A model generated the notes under the pieces. That model had not been told where the DNA came from. It did no database searches and saw nothing but the letters and a program-made list of their open reading frames with translations. Made by a program: the position numbers and the translations under genes. From positions 1 to 32,580 of the forward strand of contig JAPKMW010000116.1 of NCBI GenBank assembly GCA_026645575.1: a stretch of 32,580 bases of DNA. The letters run 5' to 3'. Positions 8,375-17,538 of the stretch are shown in pieces; position 1 is the first letter of the stretch, and every line of letters begins with the position of its first letter. This stretch comes from Caldilineaceae bacterium. GTDB taxonomy: Bacteria; Chloroflexota; Anaerolineae; Caldilineales; Caldilineaceae.

Positions 8375-9490
8375 ATGACACGATTGATTCCACTAGTTGA
8401 TTTACAGGCGCAATACGCCGCCATTCGCACCGACATCGACAACGCCATCCAAGGTGTGATTGATACCAGTTCATTTATTATGGGGCCTGCCGTCCGCCGA
8501 TTTGAGGAAGCGTTTGCCGCCTTCTGCAGTGTTGCTCACTGTATCGGCGTGAGCAACGGCACAGCAGCGCTAGAATTAGCCCTGCGCGCCCTGCAAATTG
8601 GCCCCGGCGCCGAAGTAATTACCGCTGCCCACACCTTTATCGCCACCGCTGAAGCGATCAGCAATGTCGGCGCCAAGCCGGTCTTTGTCGATATTGACCC
8701 GGTCACCTACACCATTACTCCAGCCGCCGTCGCTGCGGCGATCACGCCAGCGACCCGCGCCATTCTTCCAGTTCATCTCTACGGGCAACCGGCGGATATG
8801 AGTGGCCTGAATACGGTGGCAAAAACGCATGGGCTGGCGGTGATTGAGGATGCCGCCCAGGCCCACGGCGCCACCTGGCAGGGTCAACCCACCGGTAACC
8901 TGGCGGACATGGCCTGTTTCAGCTTCTACCCTGGCAAAAATCTGGGGGCCTATGGCGACGCCGGCGCGGTGACGACGAATGATAGTGCGCTGGCGGAGAC
9001 GGTGCGGCTCTTACGCAATCACGGGCGGCGCTCCAAATATGTCCATGACGTTGTGGGCGCCAACGAACGGATCGACACCTTGCAGGCTGCGATCCTGGCC
9101 GCCAAATTGCCCTATCTGCGGGACTGGACAAGCTGTCGGCAACGGTTGGCGGCGCGCTATAACGCCTTGTTGGCCGATGCCGATGTCGTCCTGCCGACAG
9201 TTGCACCAAACGCCACCTCGGCCTGGCATCTCTATGTCATTCGCACCCCGCACCGCGATGCCTTGTTGCAGTTTCTCAAAGAACAGGGCGTTGAAGCGGG
9301 CATTCACTATCCAGTGCCGCTCCATCTTCAGCCGGCATATGCCGATCTTGGGTATCAGCGTGGCGACCTGCCGGTCACGGAAGCAGTGGCCGACACCTGT
9401 CTCAGCTTACCCCTCTACCCCGAAATGACCGAAGCGCAACAGGATCGGGTGGTGGATTTACTTTACACCTTCCTCCGGCAAAAAAGCTAA
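8375..9490 (+). CDS. DegT/DnrJ/EryC1/StrS sugar aminotransferase
   Basis: A 371-residue PLP-dependent aminotransferase that converts keto-sugar nucleotides to amino sugars. The N-terminus ([17 protein letters not shown]) is typical of the WbpE/WlbC class. PLP-binding residues are Asp159 and Gln162 (EDAAQAHGA), and the Schiff-base lysine is Lys188 in [12 protein letters not shown]. Length matches the family. It starts 4 nt after the Rpn stop with a weak Shine-Dalgarno. Together with the Gfo/Idh dehydrogenase it would make a diamino- or 3-amino-uronate nucleotide sugar. The GNAT gene two positions downstream could acylate that amine. Confidence 0.9.
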   Translation: MTRLIPLVDLQAQYAAIRTDIDNAIQGVIDTSSFIMGPAVRRFEEAFAAFCSVAHCIGVSNGTAALELALRALQIGPGAEVITAAHTFIATAEAISNVGAKPVFVDIDPVTYTITPAAVAAAITPATRAILPVHLYGQPADMSGLNTVAKTHGLAVIEDAAQAHGATWQGQPTGNLADMACFSFYPGKNLGAYGDAGAVTTNDSALAETVRLLRNHGRRSKYVHDVVGANERIDTLQAAILAAKLPYLRDWTSCRQRLAARYNALLADADVVLPTVAPNATSAWHLYVIRTPHRDALLQFLKEQGVEAGIHYPVPLHLQPAYADLGYQRGDLPVTEAVADTCLSLPLYPEMTEAQQDRVVDLLYTFLRQKS

Positions 9491-9498
9491 CCTTTCCC

Positions 9499-10500
9499 AT
9501 GACCCAGCCCAATACGCAACACGCGGCTCGACTGAGCTCGCCGAAGTCATCACGCATCAAAATCAGCGTCGTCGTCCCCGCCCGTAACGAGGAAGGCACC
9601 ATCGCCCAAGTCGTCAAACGCAGCTATCAAGCTTTTGCCGAACTGGCTTGTACCGGCGAAGTGCTGGTCGTTAACGACGGCAGCACCGATAGCACGGGCG
9701 CTATCCTGGCCGAGTTGCAAGAGCAACACCCGACCCTGCGCATCTTCACCCATCGTCGTAGTCAAGGCATGACCGCCGGCTTACAAACCATGTTTAGCGC
9801 CAGCCAAGGGGAGATTGTCATTCTGATTCCCGCTGACATGGAGTCTGATCCGCTGCTGGATGTGCCGGCGTTGGTGCGCCACCTGGAAGCGCAGGATCTC
9901 GATGTGGTGGCCGGCTGGCGCCAGGGACGGCGCGACAGCAAAGTGTTGGCGAGTCAAGTCTATAATCTGGTGATGCGCAGCATGGCGAATGTACCGGTGC
10001 ATGACGGCAACTGGATCAAGGCCATGCGGCGCGAGGTGATTGAGAATCTGCCGCCCTTACGCAGTGACTGGCACCGCTTTCTGCTCATGATCGCTGTCCA
10101 TCAAGGCTTTCGCCTGGGCGAAGTGCCGACTTACTACCAGCCTCGCCCCGCCGGCAGTAGCAAATTTGGCTGGGAGCGCATTCCGATTAGCTTTTTGGAT
10201 GTGCTGGTGTTGAAGTTTCTGCTCACCTTTAGCCAGAAACCGATGCGCTTCTTTGGCGGGTTGGGGTTGGCGGGGATGGTGCTTAGTCTGCTCACCTTTT
10301 TCTATTTGACGGGGCTATATGTCTTTACTGACACGCAACAACGCCCGATTTTTATTGCTGCTGGTGTATTGGCGATCATCAGTGTGCTGCTCTTGCTGGT
10401 CGGCTTTCTGGCCGAGTTGATTGTCAGCCAGGGGGAACGGATTGGCGTTTTGGAACGACAGTTGAAAGCGCAAGTTCAACAACCGGAGGATAAACCATGA
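9499..10500 (+). CDS. GT2 glycosyltransferase with two C-terminal membrane helices
   Basis: A 333-residue polyprenyl-phosphate glycosyltransferase-like protein (DPM1/ArnC type). The GT-A domain spans about residues 21-240: [13 protein letters not shown] (22-34), [10 protein letters not shown] (57-66), and PADMESDP (111-118) in place of the common DAD(L)QDP metal motif. Two C-terminal helices follow (about 251-275 and 283-309), then a short basic tail. Such enzymes load a sugar onto a lipid carrier at the inner face of the membrane, for later use by GT-C transferases. The gene begins 8 nt after the aminotransferase and its stop overlaps the GNAT start (ATGA, 10497-10500), so the genes are coupled. 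Confidence 0.88.
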   Translation: MTQPNTQHAARLSSPKSSRIKISVVVPARNEEGTIAQVVKRSYQAFAELACTGEVLVVNDGSTDSTGAILAELQEQHPTLRIFTHRRSQGMTAGLQTMFSASQGEIVILIPADMESDPLLDVPALVRHLEAQDLDVVAGWRQGRRDSKVLASQVYNLVMRSMANVPVHDGNWIKAMRREVIENLPPLRSDWHRFLLMIAVHQGFRLGEVPTYYQPRPAGSSKFGWERIPISFLDVLVLKFLLTFSQKPMRFFGGLGLAGMVLSLLTFFYLTGLYVFTDTQQRPIFIAAGVLAIISVLLLLVGFLAELIVSQGERIGVLERQLKAQVQQPEDKP

Positions 10501-11075
10501 AAGTGATGGAAACGGCGCGCTTACTGTTGCGCGAATTTCGCGAAAGCGACTACGACGATATTCTATCAAACGTTTACAGCGACCGGGCAGTCTGGGGTAT
10601 GTACAGCAGCATTGGCGACCAGCCGGAAGAGATCCGTCGTCGTTTTCTCAATCGCTGTTATCAACCCAGCAGCGCCGAGTTTGGTTTTCGCGCAGCAGAA
10701 TTGAAAGCAACCGGTCGCGTCATCGGACAGGTGCATCTCGAACCCCATGTGTTGGCGGGCAATTCTATCCCCGGCGATCCGCCATCCCCTTTTGGGTCGA
10801 TTGAGGTGGAGTTGGCTTTTGCCTTTGGCAAGCCTTATTGGGGGCAAGGATTCGCTTATGAAGCGTGTTTGGCGATGATCGACTATGCGTTTCTCGACTT
10901 AAAGCTGCCTCGTCTGGTCGGCGGCGCAATGGCAGGCAACAGCCGTTCCATCAACCTCCATCGCCGCCTTGGCTACACGGTCGCGCCTGATCCGCTGGAT
11001 GAGAAGTTTATGGTGGCTGTTCTCATTAACCATCGTCTGGCCGGAAGCGGTGAAGCGCCTACGACAAACGCGTAA
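10497..11075 (+). CDS. GNAT family N-acetyltransferase, RimJ/RimL type
   Basis: A 192-residue acetyltransferase of the Acetyltransf_3 type. It begins with the usual [14 protein letters not shown] (residues 5-18). The acetyl-CoA loop is [10 protein letters not shown] and the later conserved motif is [14 protein letters not shown]. It overlaps the upstream glycosyltransferase by 4 nt (ATGA). By position it may acetylate an amino sugar made by the neighbouring genes, but RimJ-like enzymes also modify protein N-termini, so the substrate is open. Confidence 0.85.
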   Translation: MKVMETARLLLREFRESDYDDILSNVYSDRAVWGMYSSIGDQPEEIRRRFLNRCYQPSSAEFGFRAAELKATGRVIGQVHLEPHVLAGNSIPGDPPSPFGSIEVELAFAFGKPYWGQGFAYEACLAMIDYAFLDLKLPRLVGGAMAGNSRSINLHRRLGYTVAPDPLDEKFMVAVLINHRLAGSGEAPTTNA

Positions 11076-11095
11076 TTTCATCAGCTTGCAGCCTA

Positions 11096-11104
11096 TGATA
11101 TAAT
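11096..11104 (+). promoter_or_regulatory. Extended -10 promoter for the Uma2 gene
   Basis: TGA-TATAAT is a perfect extended -10. The -35 (TTTCAT, 11076-11081, 17-bp spacing) is weak, as allowed for extended -10 promoters. A start near 11111 leaves only 5 nt before a possible GTG at 11116 but 35 nt before ATG 11146, which helps select the ATG. Confidence 0.55.
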
Positions 11105-11145
11105 TTGGTTGGGCAGTGAAAACTTTTGCTGAAAGGGCGGTTGTT

Positions 11146-12048
11146 ATGGCCGACGCTCGTGTACTGGAAACAGCAAAGAACGAAGCAATTGATGTTAATG
11201 AGGCGGAAGCTGATGCCTGGGAAGCCAAGTTTCCCTATGGCTGGCGCGAGGAAAGAATCCAATTACCCAATGGTAAATGGGCTTGGCAGCGCATTCCCTT
11301 AACCCTCTATGACGCCCTCCACCCACAAGAAGATGATGTTTTAATGCCTAACCACGAGCATGAACAACTGCGCACCTACCTGACCAACGTGATCATGGCT
11401 CAAGTCGTCGATGATCCAACCGCTGTTGTATTGAGTGACACCAATGTCAAGTGGGATGTTATTGAAATTGCGCCGCATCGTCCTGACTTATCCCTCATCT
11501 TTGGCGTGCGGAAAAAGCAAAACTGGGGAACTTTCGATGTTGCAGAAGAAGGGACGCTCCCCAGTTTGATCATCGAAATTACCTCCCCCAAGACGCGCCA
11601 TCTTGACTTCGAGGAGAAATACCTTCAATACGAGCTAGCTGGCGTCCCGTTCTATGCCATTATCGACTTGCAACGCAACAAACGCGGCGTTGTACGCACA
11701 CTTCATGGTTTTCGGTTGACGCCGGAAGGCTATGTTCCGACACCACTCAACGAGCGCGGCTGGCTATGGTTGGAACCGGTTGGGGTCTGGTTGGCGATCA
11801 GCGGTCAGGCCGTCGTTTGTTATGACAAGAATGGCGATCTGATCCAGGAGTATGCTGCGTTGGCGAAATCCAAACGCACAGCCGATAAGCGCGCTGCGAC
11901 AGAAAGAGCCAGAGCGCGGACGGCGGAAGCACGAGCCACTGCGGAAGCCAAGGCGCGCGCCGCCGCCGAAGCACGCGTCGCCGAACTTGAAGAGCGCTTG
12001 CGCCAACTCGAAGCGTTACAGCGCAAGTTGGACGCTGGCAACCAGTAG
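11146..12048 (+). CDS. Uma2 family (DUF820) PD-(D/E)XK nuclease with coiled-coil tail
   Basis: A 300-residue Uma2-type protein. ATG 11146 is preferred: GAAAGG lies about 10 nt upstream, and the extended -10 at 11096 leaves almost no leader for the GTG at 11116. The nuclease core shows RPDLSLI (Asp114), SLIIEITSP (Glu144) and the usual Lys-Tyr-Gly-Val-Tyr pattern (EKYLQYELAGVPFYAIID, 157-174). The tail after about residue 240 is an Ala/Arg/Glu-rich coiled coil. Uma2 genes are strongly expanded in Chloroflexota and cyanobacteria; their role is unsettled (mobile-element-like or genome-defence nucleases). It ends 20 nt before the flavoprotein gene. Confidence 0.87.
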   Translation: MADARVLETAKNEAIDVNEAEADAWEAKFPYGWREERIQLPNGKWAWQRIPLTLYDALHPQEDDVLMPNHEHEQLRTYLTNVIMAQVVDDPTAVVLSDTNVKWDVIEIAPHRPDLSLIFGVRKKQNWGTFDVAEEGTLPSLIIEITSPKTRHLDFEEKYLQYELAGVPFYAIIDLQRNKRGVVRTLHGFRLTPEGYVPTPLNERGWLWLEPVGVWLAISGQAVVCYDKNGDLIQEYAALAKSKRTADKRAATERARARTAEARATAEAKARAAAEARVAELEERLRQLEALQRKLDAGNQ

Positions 12049-12068
12049 CAAGGTTTGGTTACGAATTC

Positions 12069-13496
12069 GTGTCTACCAATACCCAGTATGACGCCATCAT
12101 TGTTGGCGCCGGGCCAAATGGGCTGGCGGCGGCGATCACCCTAGCCCAAGCTGGCTGTCGAGTGTTGGTCTTGGAAGCAAAGGCTACCGTGGGCGGCGGT
12201 CTGCGCACCGGCGAACTGACTCTGCCCGGTTTTCACCATGACATCTGCTCGGCCATCCACCCGCTGGGACTGGGTTCTCCCTTCTTTCAAAAGTTACCAC
12301 TGGCCGACTTTGGCTTGCGTTGGATTCAACCCACCATTCCCGTCGCCCATCCCCTTGACGATGGGACAGCCGTGGCGCTACATTGCTCTTTTGAGACCAC
12401 CGCTGCCTCCATTGGATATGATGGTCGTGCCTGGCGCTGGTTATTTGAACCGCTGGCGGCCAACTGGGAAAAGTTAGCGCCGCTCTTGTTAGGACCGTTC
12501 CCCATGCCACGCCATCCGCTGGCATTGGCGCAATTGGGAATGCGGGCGCTTTGGCCGGCGACGGGGTTGGCCGGCTGGCTCTTTCGCGAGGAGCGGGCGA
12601 AGGCGCTCTTTGCGGGTCTGGCTGCTCATGCTATTTTGCCGTTGGAACAGCCAATTACCGCCGCCTTTGGTCTGATCTTAGGAACGCTCGGTCATACGGT
12701 CGGCTGGCCTTTGCCGCGTGGCGGTTCGCAACGCATTGCCGATGCGCTGGCCGGCTACTTGCAGTCACTCGGCGGGGAAATTGTCGTCAATCAGCCGGTA
12801 GAGACGTTGGCAGAATTGCCGCCGGCACAGGCGATCTTGCTGGATGTTACGCCGCGCCAGGTCTTGCGGCTGGCCGGCGACCAGTTGCCCGTCGGTTATC
12901 GCCGTCAACTGGAAAAGTATCGCTATGGCGCCGGCGTCTTCAAGGTGGATTACGCGCTAGCTGGCCCTGTTGGGTGGCGGGCAGCAGAGTGTCGTCAGGC
13001 CGGGACGGTGCATCTAGGGGGCACCATTGCTGAAATTGCGGCCAGTGAACGAACCTTGCGCCAGCAACAGCCGGCCGAACGGCCCTACGTGCTTGTTGCT
13101 CAACAAAGCTTGTTTGATGATTCACGCGCTCCTGCTGGTCAGCATACGCTTTGGGCTTATTGTCATGTCCCCAACGGTTCAACCGTCGATATGAGCCAAC
13201 GGATTGAGGCGCAAATCGAACGCTTCGCCCCTGGTTTTCGTGATCTAGTCCTGGCGCGCCATGTCCATAGCCCCGCCGATCTGGAACGCTATAACGCTAA
13301 CTACATCGGTGGCGACATCAATGGCGGCGCGCAAGACCTGACCCAGTTTTGGACACGACCGGCGCTGCGTCTCAACCCCTACACGACGCCGGTCAAGGGG
13401 CTTTACCTCTGCTCCTCCTCAACACCACCAGGCGGCGGCGTGCATGGCATGTGTGGCTATCATGCGGCGCAGGCTGCGTTGCGCCGCATGAGGTAG
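12069..13496 (+). CDS. FAD-dependent oxidoreductase, phytoene desaturase/PYROXD2-like
   Basis: A 475-residue flavoprotein of the CrtI/PYROXD2 superfamily. The start is GTG 12069. The dinucleotide-binding motif is AIIVGAGPNGLAAAITLAQA (residues 9-28), followed by VLEAKATVGGGLRT. The C-terminal FAD motif is YLCSSSTPPGGGVHGMCGYHAA. These enzymes oxidise or desaturate hydrophobic substrates. No other carotenoid gene is near, and the PYROXD2-like end motif argues against a dedicated carotenoid role. It ends only 6 nt from the convergent cytochrome gene. Confidence 0.87.
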   Translation: MSTNTQYDAIIVGAGPNGLAAAITLAQAGCRVLVLEAKATVGGGLRTGELTLPGFHHDICSAIHPLGLGSPFFQKLPLADFGLRWIQPTIPVAHPLDDGTAVALHCSFETTAASIGYDGRAWRWLFEPLAANWEKLAPLLLGPFPMPRHPLALAQLGMRALWPATGLAGWLFREERAKALFAGLAAHAILPLEQPITAAFGLILGTLGHTVGWPLPRGGSQRIADALAGYLQSLGGEIVVNQPVETLAELPPAQAILLDVTPRQVLRLAGDQLPVGYRRQLEKYRYGAGVFKVDYALAGPVGWRAAECRQAGTVHLGGTIAEIAASERTLRQQQPAERPYVLVAQQSLFDDSRAPAGQHTLWAYCHVPNGSTVDMSQRIEAQIERFAPGFRDLVLARHVHSPADLERYNANYIGGDINGGAQDLTQFWTRPALRLNPYTTPVKGLYLCSSSTPPGGGVHGMCGYHAAQAALRRMR

Positions 13497-13502
13497 GCGC
13501 CA

Positions 13503-14366
13503 TTACTCCTTGGGTGGGATCAAAAACGCAGTCAACGCCTCAATCTCGGTTAGTTTTAACGCCAGGTTGGGCATTTCGGTGTTGGGCTTGAGCGACTGGG
13601 GATCTTTAAGCCAACGGTGCAGATACTCGGCTGTGTTTTGATAATCGGTTAAATTGGGTCCCATTTCCGTACTCCACGCATTGCGGGCTTTTTCATGCAG
13701 GTGACAACTGTTACAGCCCTTCGCCATAAAGAGGGCGCGGCCATAGTCTGCTGGCGCAATCGACTGTGCGGCCAGGGTCGTGGGTAAGCGCGTACCCAGC
13801 GCCGACCACCCTAAGCCACCCACGATGACCAGCAATCCTACTACACCAGTCATCAAACGGAAACGGCGAGTTGCAAAACGGGGACTGAGCGCGGCGCTGC
13901 TCAATAGCACAGCCCCCAAACCCGTTACTAACCAGGGCAGCAAATGGCCCAGCCCAGCCAAACCGGCTGCTATTTCCTGAGGGCCGGTCACGTTATCAAG
14001 CACAGGCATTGGCGCCATTGTCATTGGGGGAAACCAGGCGGGTTGAATTTCCCAATTCCATAAACCAGCTTTGGGTAGGACAATTTCCACGACATAATGG
14101 CCGACGTCGCCTTCCTGGCGGGCGGTGAAGGTGAGCGTCTCGCCGTTGACTGGGTCGGTGGCCCGCACGACAACATCTTCGACATTGACCGGATGGCGGC
14201 CATGTTGACGGATGGTAAACCCCACGGTTGTTGCTGCGCCAGCGCGTAGCGATGGGGGAAGTTCGTCAACGGTGACGACGGCCCAGCCACCGGCGAAGAG
14301 TGGCGCAGCCAATAGTAACAACAAAACATAATTGATCACAAGAGTTGCTAGGAGTCGTTTTTTCAT
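13503..14366 (-). CDS. Membrane protein: FixH/YtkA-like domain fused to cytochrome c
   Basis: A 287-residue exported membrane protein. The start is ATG 14366, where GGGAGGA stands a few nt upstream; the longer open frame has no such site. It has a signal peptide (1-25), a beta-sandwich FixH/YtkA/CopC-like domain (about 27-115), two membrane helices (about 137-160 and 171-190) and a C-terminal mono-haem cytochrome c domain (about 205-284). The cytochrome domain carries CNSCH (218-222) and a likely axial Met265 in TEMPNLAL. The domain set suggests electron transfer or copper/redox handling at the outer membrane face. No oxidase subunit is adjacent, so the partner is unknown. Confidence 0.8.
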   Translation of the reverse strand: MKKRLLATLVINYVLLLLLAAPLFAGGWAVVTVDELPPSLRAGAATTVGFTIRQHGRHPVNVEDVVVRATDPVNGETLTFTARQEGDVGHYVVEIVLPKAGLWNWEIQPAWFPPMTMAPMPVLDNVTGPQEIAAGLAGLGHLLPWLVTGLGAVLLSSAALSPRFATRRFRLMTGVVGLLVIVGGLGWSALGTRLPTTLAAQSIAPADYGRALFMAKGCNSCHLHEKARNAWSTEMGPNLTDYQNTAEYLHRWLKDPQSLKPNTEMPNLALKLTEIEALTAFLIPPKE

Positions 14367-14397
14367 CCATTCCTCCCTTTTGGCAAAAATCATATAG

Positions 14398-15660
14398 TTA
14401 TCGAAGCGATTCCGCAATTTGGATCGCTTCTGCTTCCGGCAATGCACTCTCTAACCGATAGGTAATCTCTTGTCTAGCCACTTCTTCGCGCCAGACCAGC
14501 ACATCCTGATCGATCATACGGACTGGATTCCAGCCACGGCCCCGCTGTTGAAGGTAATGAACCCCTTCGATCCAGGCGGCTGGTCTACTCTTGACGGCGG
14601 TTTCCCGCAAGATTGGCGGTGGGCTTTTTTCTAAACCAACCCCAGGGCCAAGTTGATAGAGTACCAATTGCACTTGCTCCGCATTAGTCGGCTCCATCCA
14701 GAGCAGAACAACAAACCAACCATTGGTCTGCTGAACAAAGACATGATCCGGCGCACCCAGATCGGCAGGGTAGGCCGGAAGGCGCAGAGGAAAGTTGACC
14801 AGCTTTTGGGCGTTGGCAAAGGTTGTCTTGCCCATAAAATCGAACGCGCTCGGCGGCAGGGTGACAAGCGATTCAGCCATGCGCACCGCTTCTGTCATGG
14901 ACTCATCCGTCTCCAGCCGATAAGTGAGACCGCCTTCCACCCAGATCAAGACATGGCCCTCCACCAGGCGGCGAAGGTCGTAGTCCGTGCTGGCACCCCG
15001 GTGGTAAACCAGCATATATGGTCCCTCCGTCCAGAAGGCCGGCTGACCATTGACCGTGGTTTGGGCAATACGGGTGGCGTTGCCCTTCTCGGCAAAGGTG
15101 TTGGGGCCTAAGATATGCAAACTGAGGTTGGCGCGCGCCGGTTGCTTGCGATCCAGCCAGACCATGACCACCGCCGGCCCGCCAATCTCCTGGTAGAAGA
15201 CGCCATTGGGTCGGCCAAGGGTTGTCGGGTAACTGGGCAGGCGCAGGGGGAAACCAGCCTTTTGCTGAGCCTCAGCCAGGGTAGTTGCGCCGGCCAGGTG
15301 AAAGAGCGAAGCCAGCGGTGTTGATGTTGGGTGGAGCGTTGGCGTCTTTGATTGGGGCGTCGGCGTCGCGGTTGGTTCAACCAACCAGATACGCACTGCA
15401 CCAATTTGAAGCCATTCTTGCAGTGCTGCGCGCACCGGCGGCACCGCTAACAACCCGGCCAACAACAGTAGCAAGGCAAAGAGCGCAACCCAGATTGGAC
15501 GCAGAGTACGGGGCGCGCCCATGATTGCCTGACGCGTAGATGGCTGGCCAGTCAGACGCCGTTCCACGGCGCCGGCCAGATCAGGCGTCGGCGGATAGGG
15601 AAAAATGCGGGCCAGGTTTTGTAGTTGTTCTCCCCAGTGCGGATCAGATGGCTGCTTCAT
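14398..15660 (-). CDS. Membrane protein with duplicated domain, probable anti-sigma factor
   Basis: A 420-residue protein. The start ATG 15660 overlaps the sigma-factor stop (ATGA), so the longer open frame upstream is not used. It has a cytoplasmic N-terminus (1-53), one membrane helix (about 55-73), a Thr/Pro linker (95-115) and two tandem copies of an external domain (about 123-268 and 276-420). The copies open with TTLAEAQQKAGFPLRLPSYP and TTFANAQKLVNFPLRLPAYP, and both close with a TYRLE...EA..MAESL-like segment. The opening motif resembles DUF4367. Position behind an ECF sigma gene and the topology suggest an anti-sigma regulator sensing an external signal. No zinc-binding HxxxCxxC anti-sigma motif was seen. 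Confidence 0.72.
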   Translation of the reverse strand: MKQPSDPHWGEQLQNLARIFPYPPTPDLAGAVERRLTGQPSTRQAIMGAPRTLRPIWVALFALLLLLAGLLAVPPVRAALQEWLQIGAVRIWLVEPTATPTPQSKTPTLHPTSTPLASLFHLAGATTLAEAQQKAGFPLRLPSYPTTLGRPNGVFYQEIGGPAVVMVWLDRKQPARANLSLHILGPNTFAEKGNATRIAQTTVNGQPAFWTEGPYMLVYHRGASTDYDLRRLVEGHVLIWVEGGLTYRLETDESMTEAVRMAESLVTLPPSAFDFMGKTTFANAQKLVNFPLRLPAYPADLGAPDHVFVQQTNGWFVVLLWMEPTNAEQVQLVLYQLGPGVGLEKSPPPILRETAVKSRPAAWIEGVHYLQQRGRGWNPVRMIDQDVLVWREEVARQEITYRLESALPEAEAIQIAESLR

Positions 15661-16220
15661 TGGGCGCCCTCCTTTTGCAAACCAGGGAAGTGTTGCTCCA
15701 CCACGCGACGTAAGCGTGCCAACGCTCGTGATAAACGTGACTTCACCGTACCCTCGGCCACTCCCAGGGCCGCGGCAGTGTCGGCGACTGACAATTCCAG
15801 GAAATAACGCAAATAGATCACCTCTTGGTCGCTCATAGGTAACTGCTGCACTGCTCGCCATAACTCCTGCGCCTCTTGTATCCGCACGGTTGCCGCCGTT
15901 GGCCCTTCCACCTGGCTGGGCGACGCCTGCCACCACCGCCCCACCGCCGCCAGGTAGCGCCGCACCGAACGCCGCCGATTGTGTGCCAGGTTTTTGGCAA
16001 TCTGTAAAAGCCAGGGGCGTAAGGGGCGCGTTGCATCAAAGCGCACCAGGGCATAAAAAGCGCGAATAAAGGCTTCCTGCGCCACATCCGCCGCTTCGTC
16101 AGCGTCGCCAAGCATCAAATAGGCAAGGCGAAAAAGCGCCTCCTGGTGTTGCAGCACCAGCACGCTCCACGCCTGTTCATCGCCTTGCCGGGCAAGAACA
16201 ATTTGATCCGTTTCGTTCAC
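15657..16220 (-). CDS. ECF-type RNA polymerase sigma factor
   Basis: A 187-residue sigma-70 family protein. The start is GTG 16220, with GAGG 7 nt upstream. Region 2 covers about residues 20-85, including DEAADVAQEAFIRAF and RPWLLQIAKNLAHNRRR. Region 4 covers about 120-172, with LPMSDQEVIYLRYFLELSVA and the helix-turn-helix LGVAEGTVKSRLSRALARLR. Regions 1 and 3 are absent, as in ECF factors. Its stop overlaps the start of the probable anti-sigma gene, the usual arrangement for such a pair. A possible self-recognised promoter lies at 16279-16303. Confidence 0.92.
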   Translation of the reverse strand: MNETDQIVLARQGDEQAWSVLVLQHQEALFRLAYLMLGDADEAADVAQEAFIRAFYALVRFDATRPLRPWLLQIAKNLAHNRRRSVRRYLAAVGRWWQASPSQVEGPTAATVRIQEAQELWRAVQQLPMSDQEVIYLRYFLELSVADTAAALGVAEGTVKSRLSRALARLRRVVEQHFPGLQKEGAQ

Positions 16221-16235
16221 GTATACCTCAAATTA

Positions 16236-16280
16236 GGTTGGTTGATTCATTGCGGCAAGCTCAACCAACCAACCAACCAA
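16236..16280. repeat. GGTTGGTTGA hairpin and AACC tandem tract in sigma leader
   Basis: GGTTGGTTGA (16236-16245) pairs with TCAACCAACC (16261-16270), and AACC units continue to 16280. On the minus strand this lies between the putative ECF promoter and the sigma start codon, so it would be transcribed as a leader stem. Confidence 0.6.
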
Positions 16281-16303
16281 CGAACCGATTCTACCTCAGT
16301 TCC
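16279..16303 (-). promoter_or_regulatory. Possible ECF-type autoregulatory promoter
   Basis: On the minus strand GGAAC (16303-16299), 16 nt, then CGTT (16282-16279) matches the general ECF pattern of GGAAC/TGAAC-N16-CGT(T/A/C). It is 59 bp upstream of the sigma gene GTG. Short motifs like this arise by chance, so support is modest. Confidence 0.3.
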
Positions 16304-16459
16304 TACGCTGCAATCTATACACCGCAACCATACAACAGGTTCCACCTTAAAAGCAACCGACAGCAGTTGAGCTAACTAACAACATTGTCAACCATCGTGC
16401 TGGCAATGCTGGTCGCGGGAGTCAAACTGAAACAAAATTGTCAGCGCGCCTTGCATTTC

Positions 16460-16489
16460 TTGGCGTTAAGATAAGCACATCTTTATAAC
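16460..16489 (+). promoter_or_regulatory. Candidate promoter for the methyltransferase gene
   Basis: TTGGCG (16460-16465), an 18-bp spacer and TATAAC (16484-16489) stand 80 bp before ATG 16569. Confidence 0.35.
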
Positions 16490-16568
16490 GAGTGTTATAC
16501 GACAAATAACAAATCAACTCATGACCGTTGATGCGCAAGCGCGTTTCGCTCAATCAGGAGATGTGTAG

Positions 16569-17516
16569 ATGCCATGTCCAATCTGCGGGGCGCGCACGCG
16601 GCGCGTCTTTGTCAAAGATGGCTATCCGATTCATGAATGTATTGCCTGTCATCATCGGAATGTGCCGTTACCCCCGCGCAGCAATCATCTTGCCGAGATT
16701 TACGGCGATCACTACTTTCAAGCACAGCGGGGACGGGGCAGTGCAGGCTATCCCAATTATCTGGCCGAAGGCGATTTGTTGCAGGCGCATGGCTGGCAAT
16801 ACGCCGAGCTTTTGCAACGTTATATGCCGTTGGGTACGGTGTTGGATGTTGGGTCGGCAGCCGGTTTTGTTTTGCAAGGGTTGGTGGAACGGGGCTGGCG
16901 CGGGGTAGGGCTGGAGCCAAACGCCCGGATGAGTGAGTATGGCCGGACACAGTTGGGGTTAACGGTGGTGACAGGCGCGCTGGAAGATGCCAAAATCGTC
17001 AAAAACGCCGGCAAAGGGTCGTTTGATCTCATTACCATGATTCAAGTAATCGCCCATTTTCAAGATTTGCATCGTGCGCTGACTCATGCGGCGGGTTTGA
17101 CGCGTGATGATGGCTTCTGGTTGATCGAGAGTTGGGATCGCACCAGTTGGCCGGCGTGGCTGCTTGGTCGCTATTGGCATGAGTATAGTCCACCAAGCGT
17201 GTTGCACTGGTTCTCACCAGCCGGGATCGTGCAGCTTACCAGCCAGTTGGGCTTTGTTGAGGTGGCGCGTGGGCGACCCCAAAAGCGCCTCACAGGTACT
17301 CATGTTAAATCATTGCTACGCTACAAGGTACAAGGGTTGCCATTGGCGGCGCTCCTGACTTTGCCCCTGGCGGTGATTCCCGATGCGCTGACGATTCCCT
17401 ACCCGAATTTTGATCTCTTTTGGATTTTGTTACAAAAGAAGCCAACTGCGTGGTCTGTGTCTAGTGCCGAGGCCGCAACGAAGGCCAACCGACACAACAC
17501 CAGTGATGATGTGTAG
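16569..17516 (+). CDS. SAM-dependent methyltransferase with N-terminal zinc-ribbon
   Basis: A 315-residue class I methyltransferase. The N-terminus has two CxxC pairs (CPIC at 3-6 and CIAC at 24-27) that likely bind zinc. The SAM motif is VLDVGSAAGFVLQ (about 93-105), with LEP as the acidic strand-2 end and FDLITMIQVIAHFQD as motif II. AGGAG lies upstream of ATG 16569. Zinc-ribbon plus Methyltransf_23 is common in C- or O-methyltransferases of surface polysaccharides and modified sugars. The GT-C-like membrane protein 22 nt downstream fits a glycan role. The target is not determinable. Confidence 0.83.
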   Translation: MPCPICGARTRRVFVKDGYPIHECIACHHRNVPLPPRSNHLAEIYGDHYFQAQRGRGSAGYPNYLAEGDLLQAHGWQYAELLQRYMPLGTVLDVGSAAGFVLQGLVERGWRGVGLEPNARMSEYGRTQLGLTVVTGALEDAKIVKNAGKGSFDLITMIQVIAHFQDLHRALTHAAGLTRDDGFWLIESWDRTSWPAWLLGRYWHEYSPPSVLHWFSPAGIVQLTSQLGFVEVARGRPQKRLTGTHVKSLLRYKVQGLPLAALLTLPLAVIPDALTIPYPNFDLFWILLQKKPTAWSVSSAEAATKANRHNTSDDV

Positions 17517-17538
17517 TGATTAATGCAAAAGGTACATA

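Larger units (their letters stand above)
16221..16568. other. Divergent intergenic region, sigma operon versus methyltransferase
   Basis: This 348-bp gap holds the sigma gene leader with a GGTTGGTTGA hairpin and an AACC tract, a possible ECF promoter (16279-16303, minus) and a candidate housekeeping promoter for the methyltransferase (16460-16489, plus). No RNA gene or small coding region was recognised. Confidence 0.55.
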
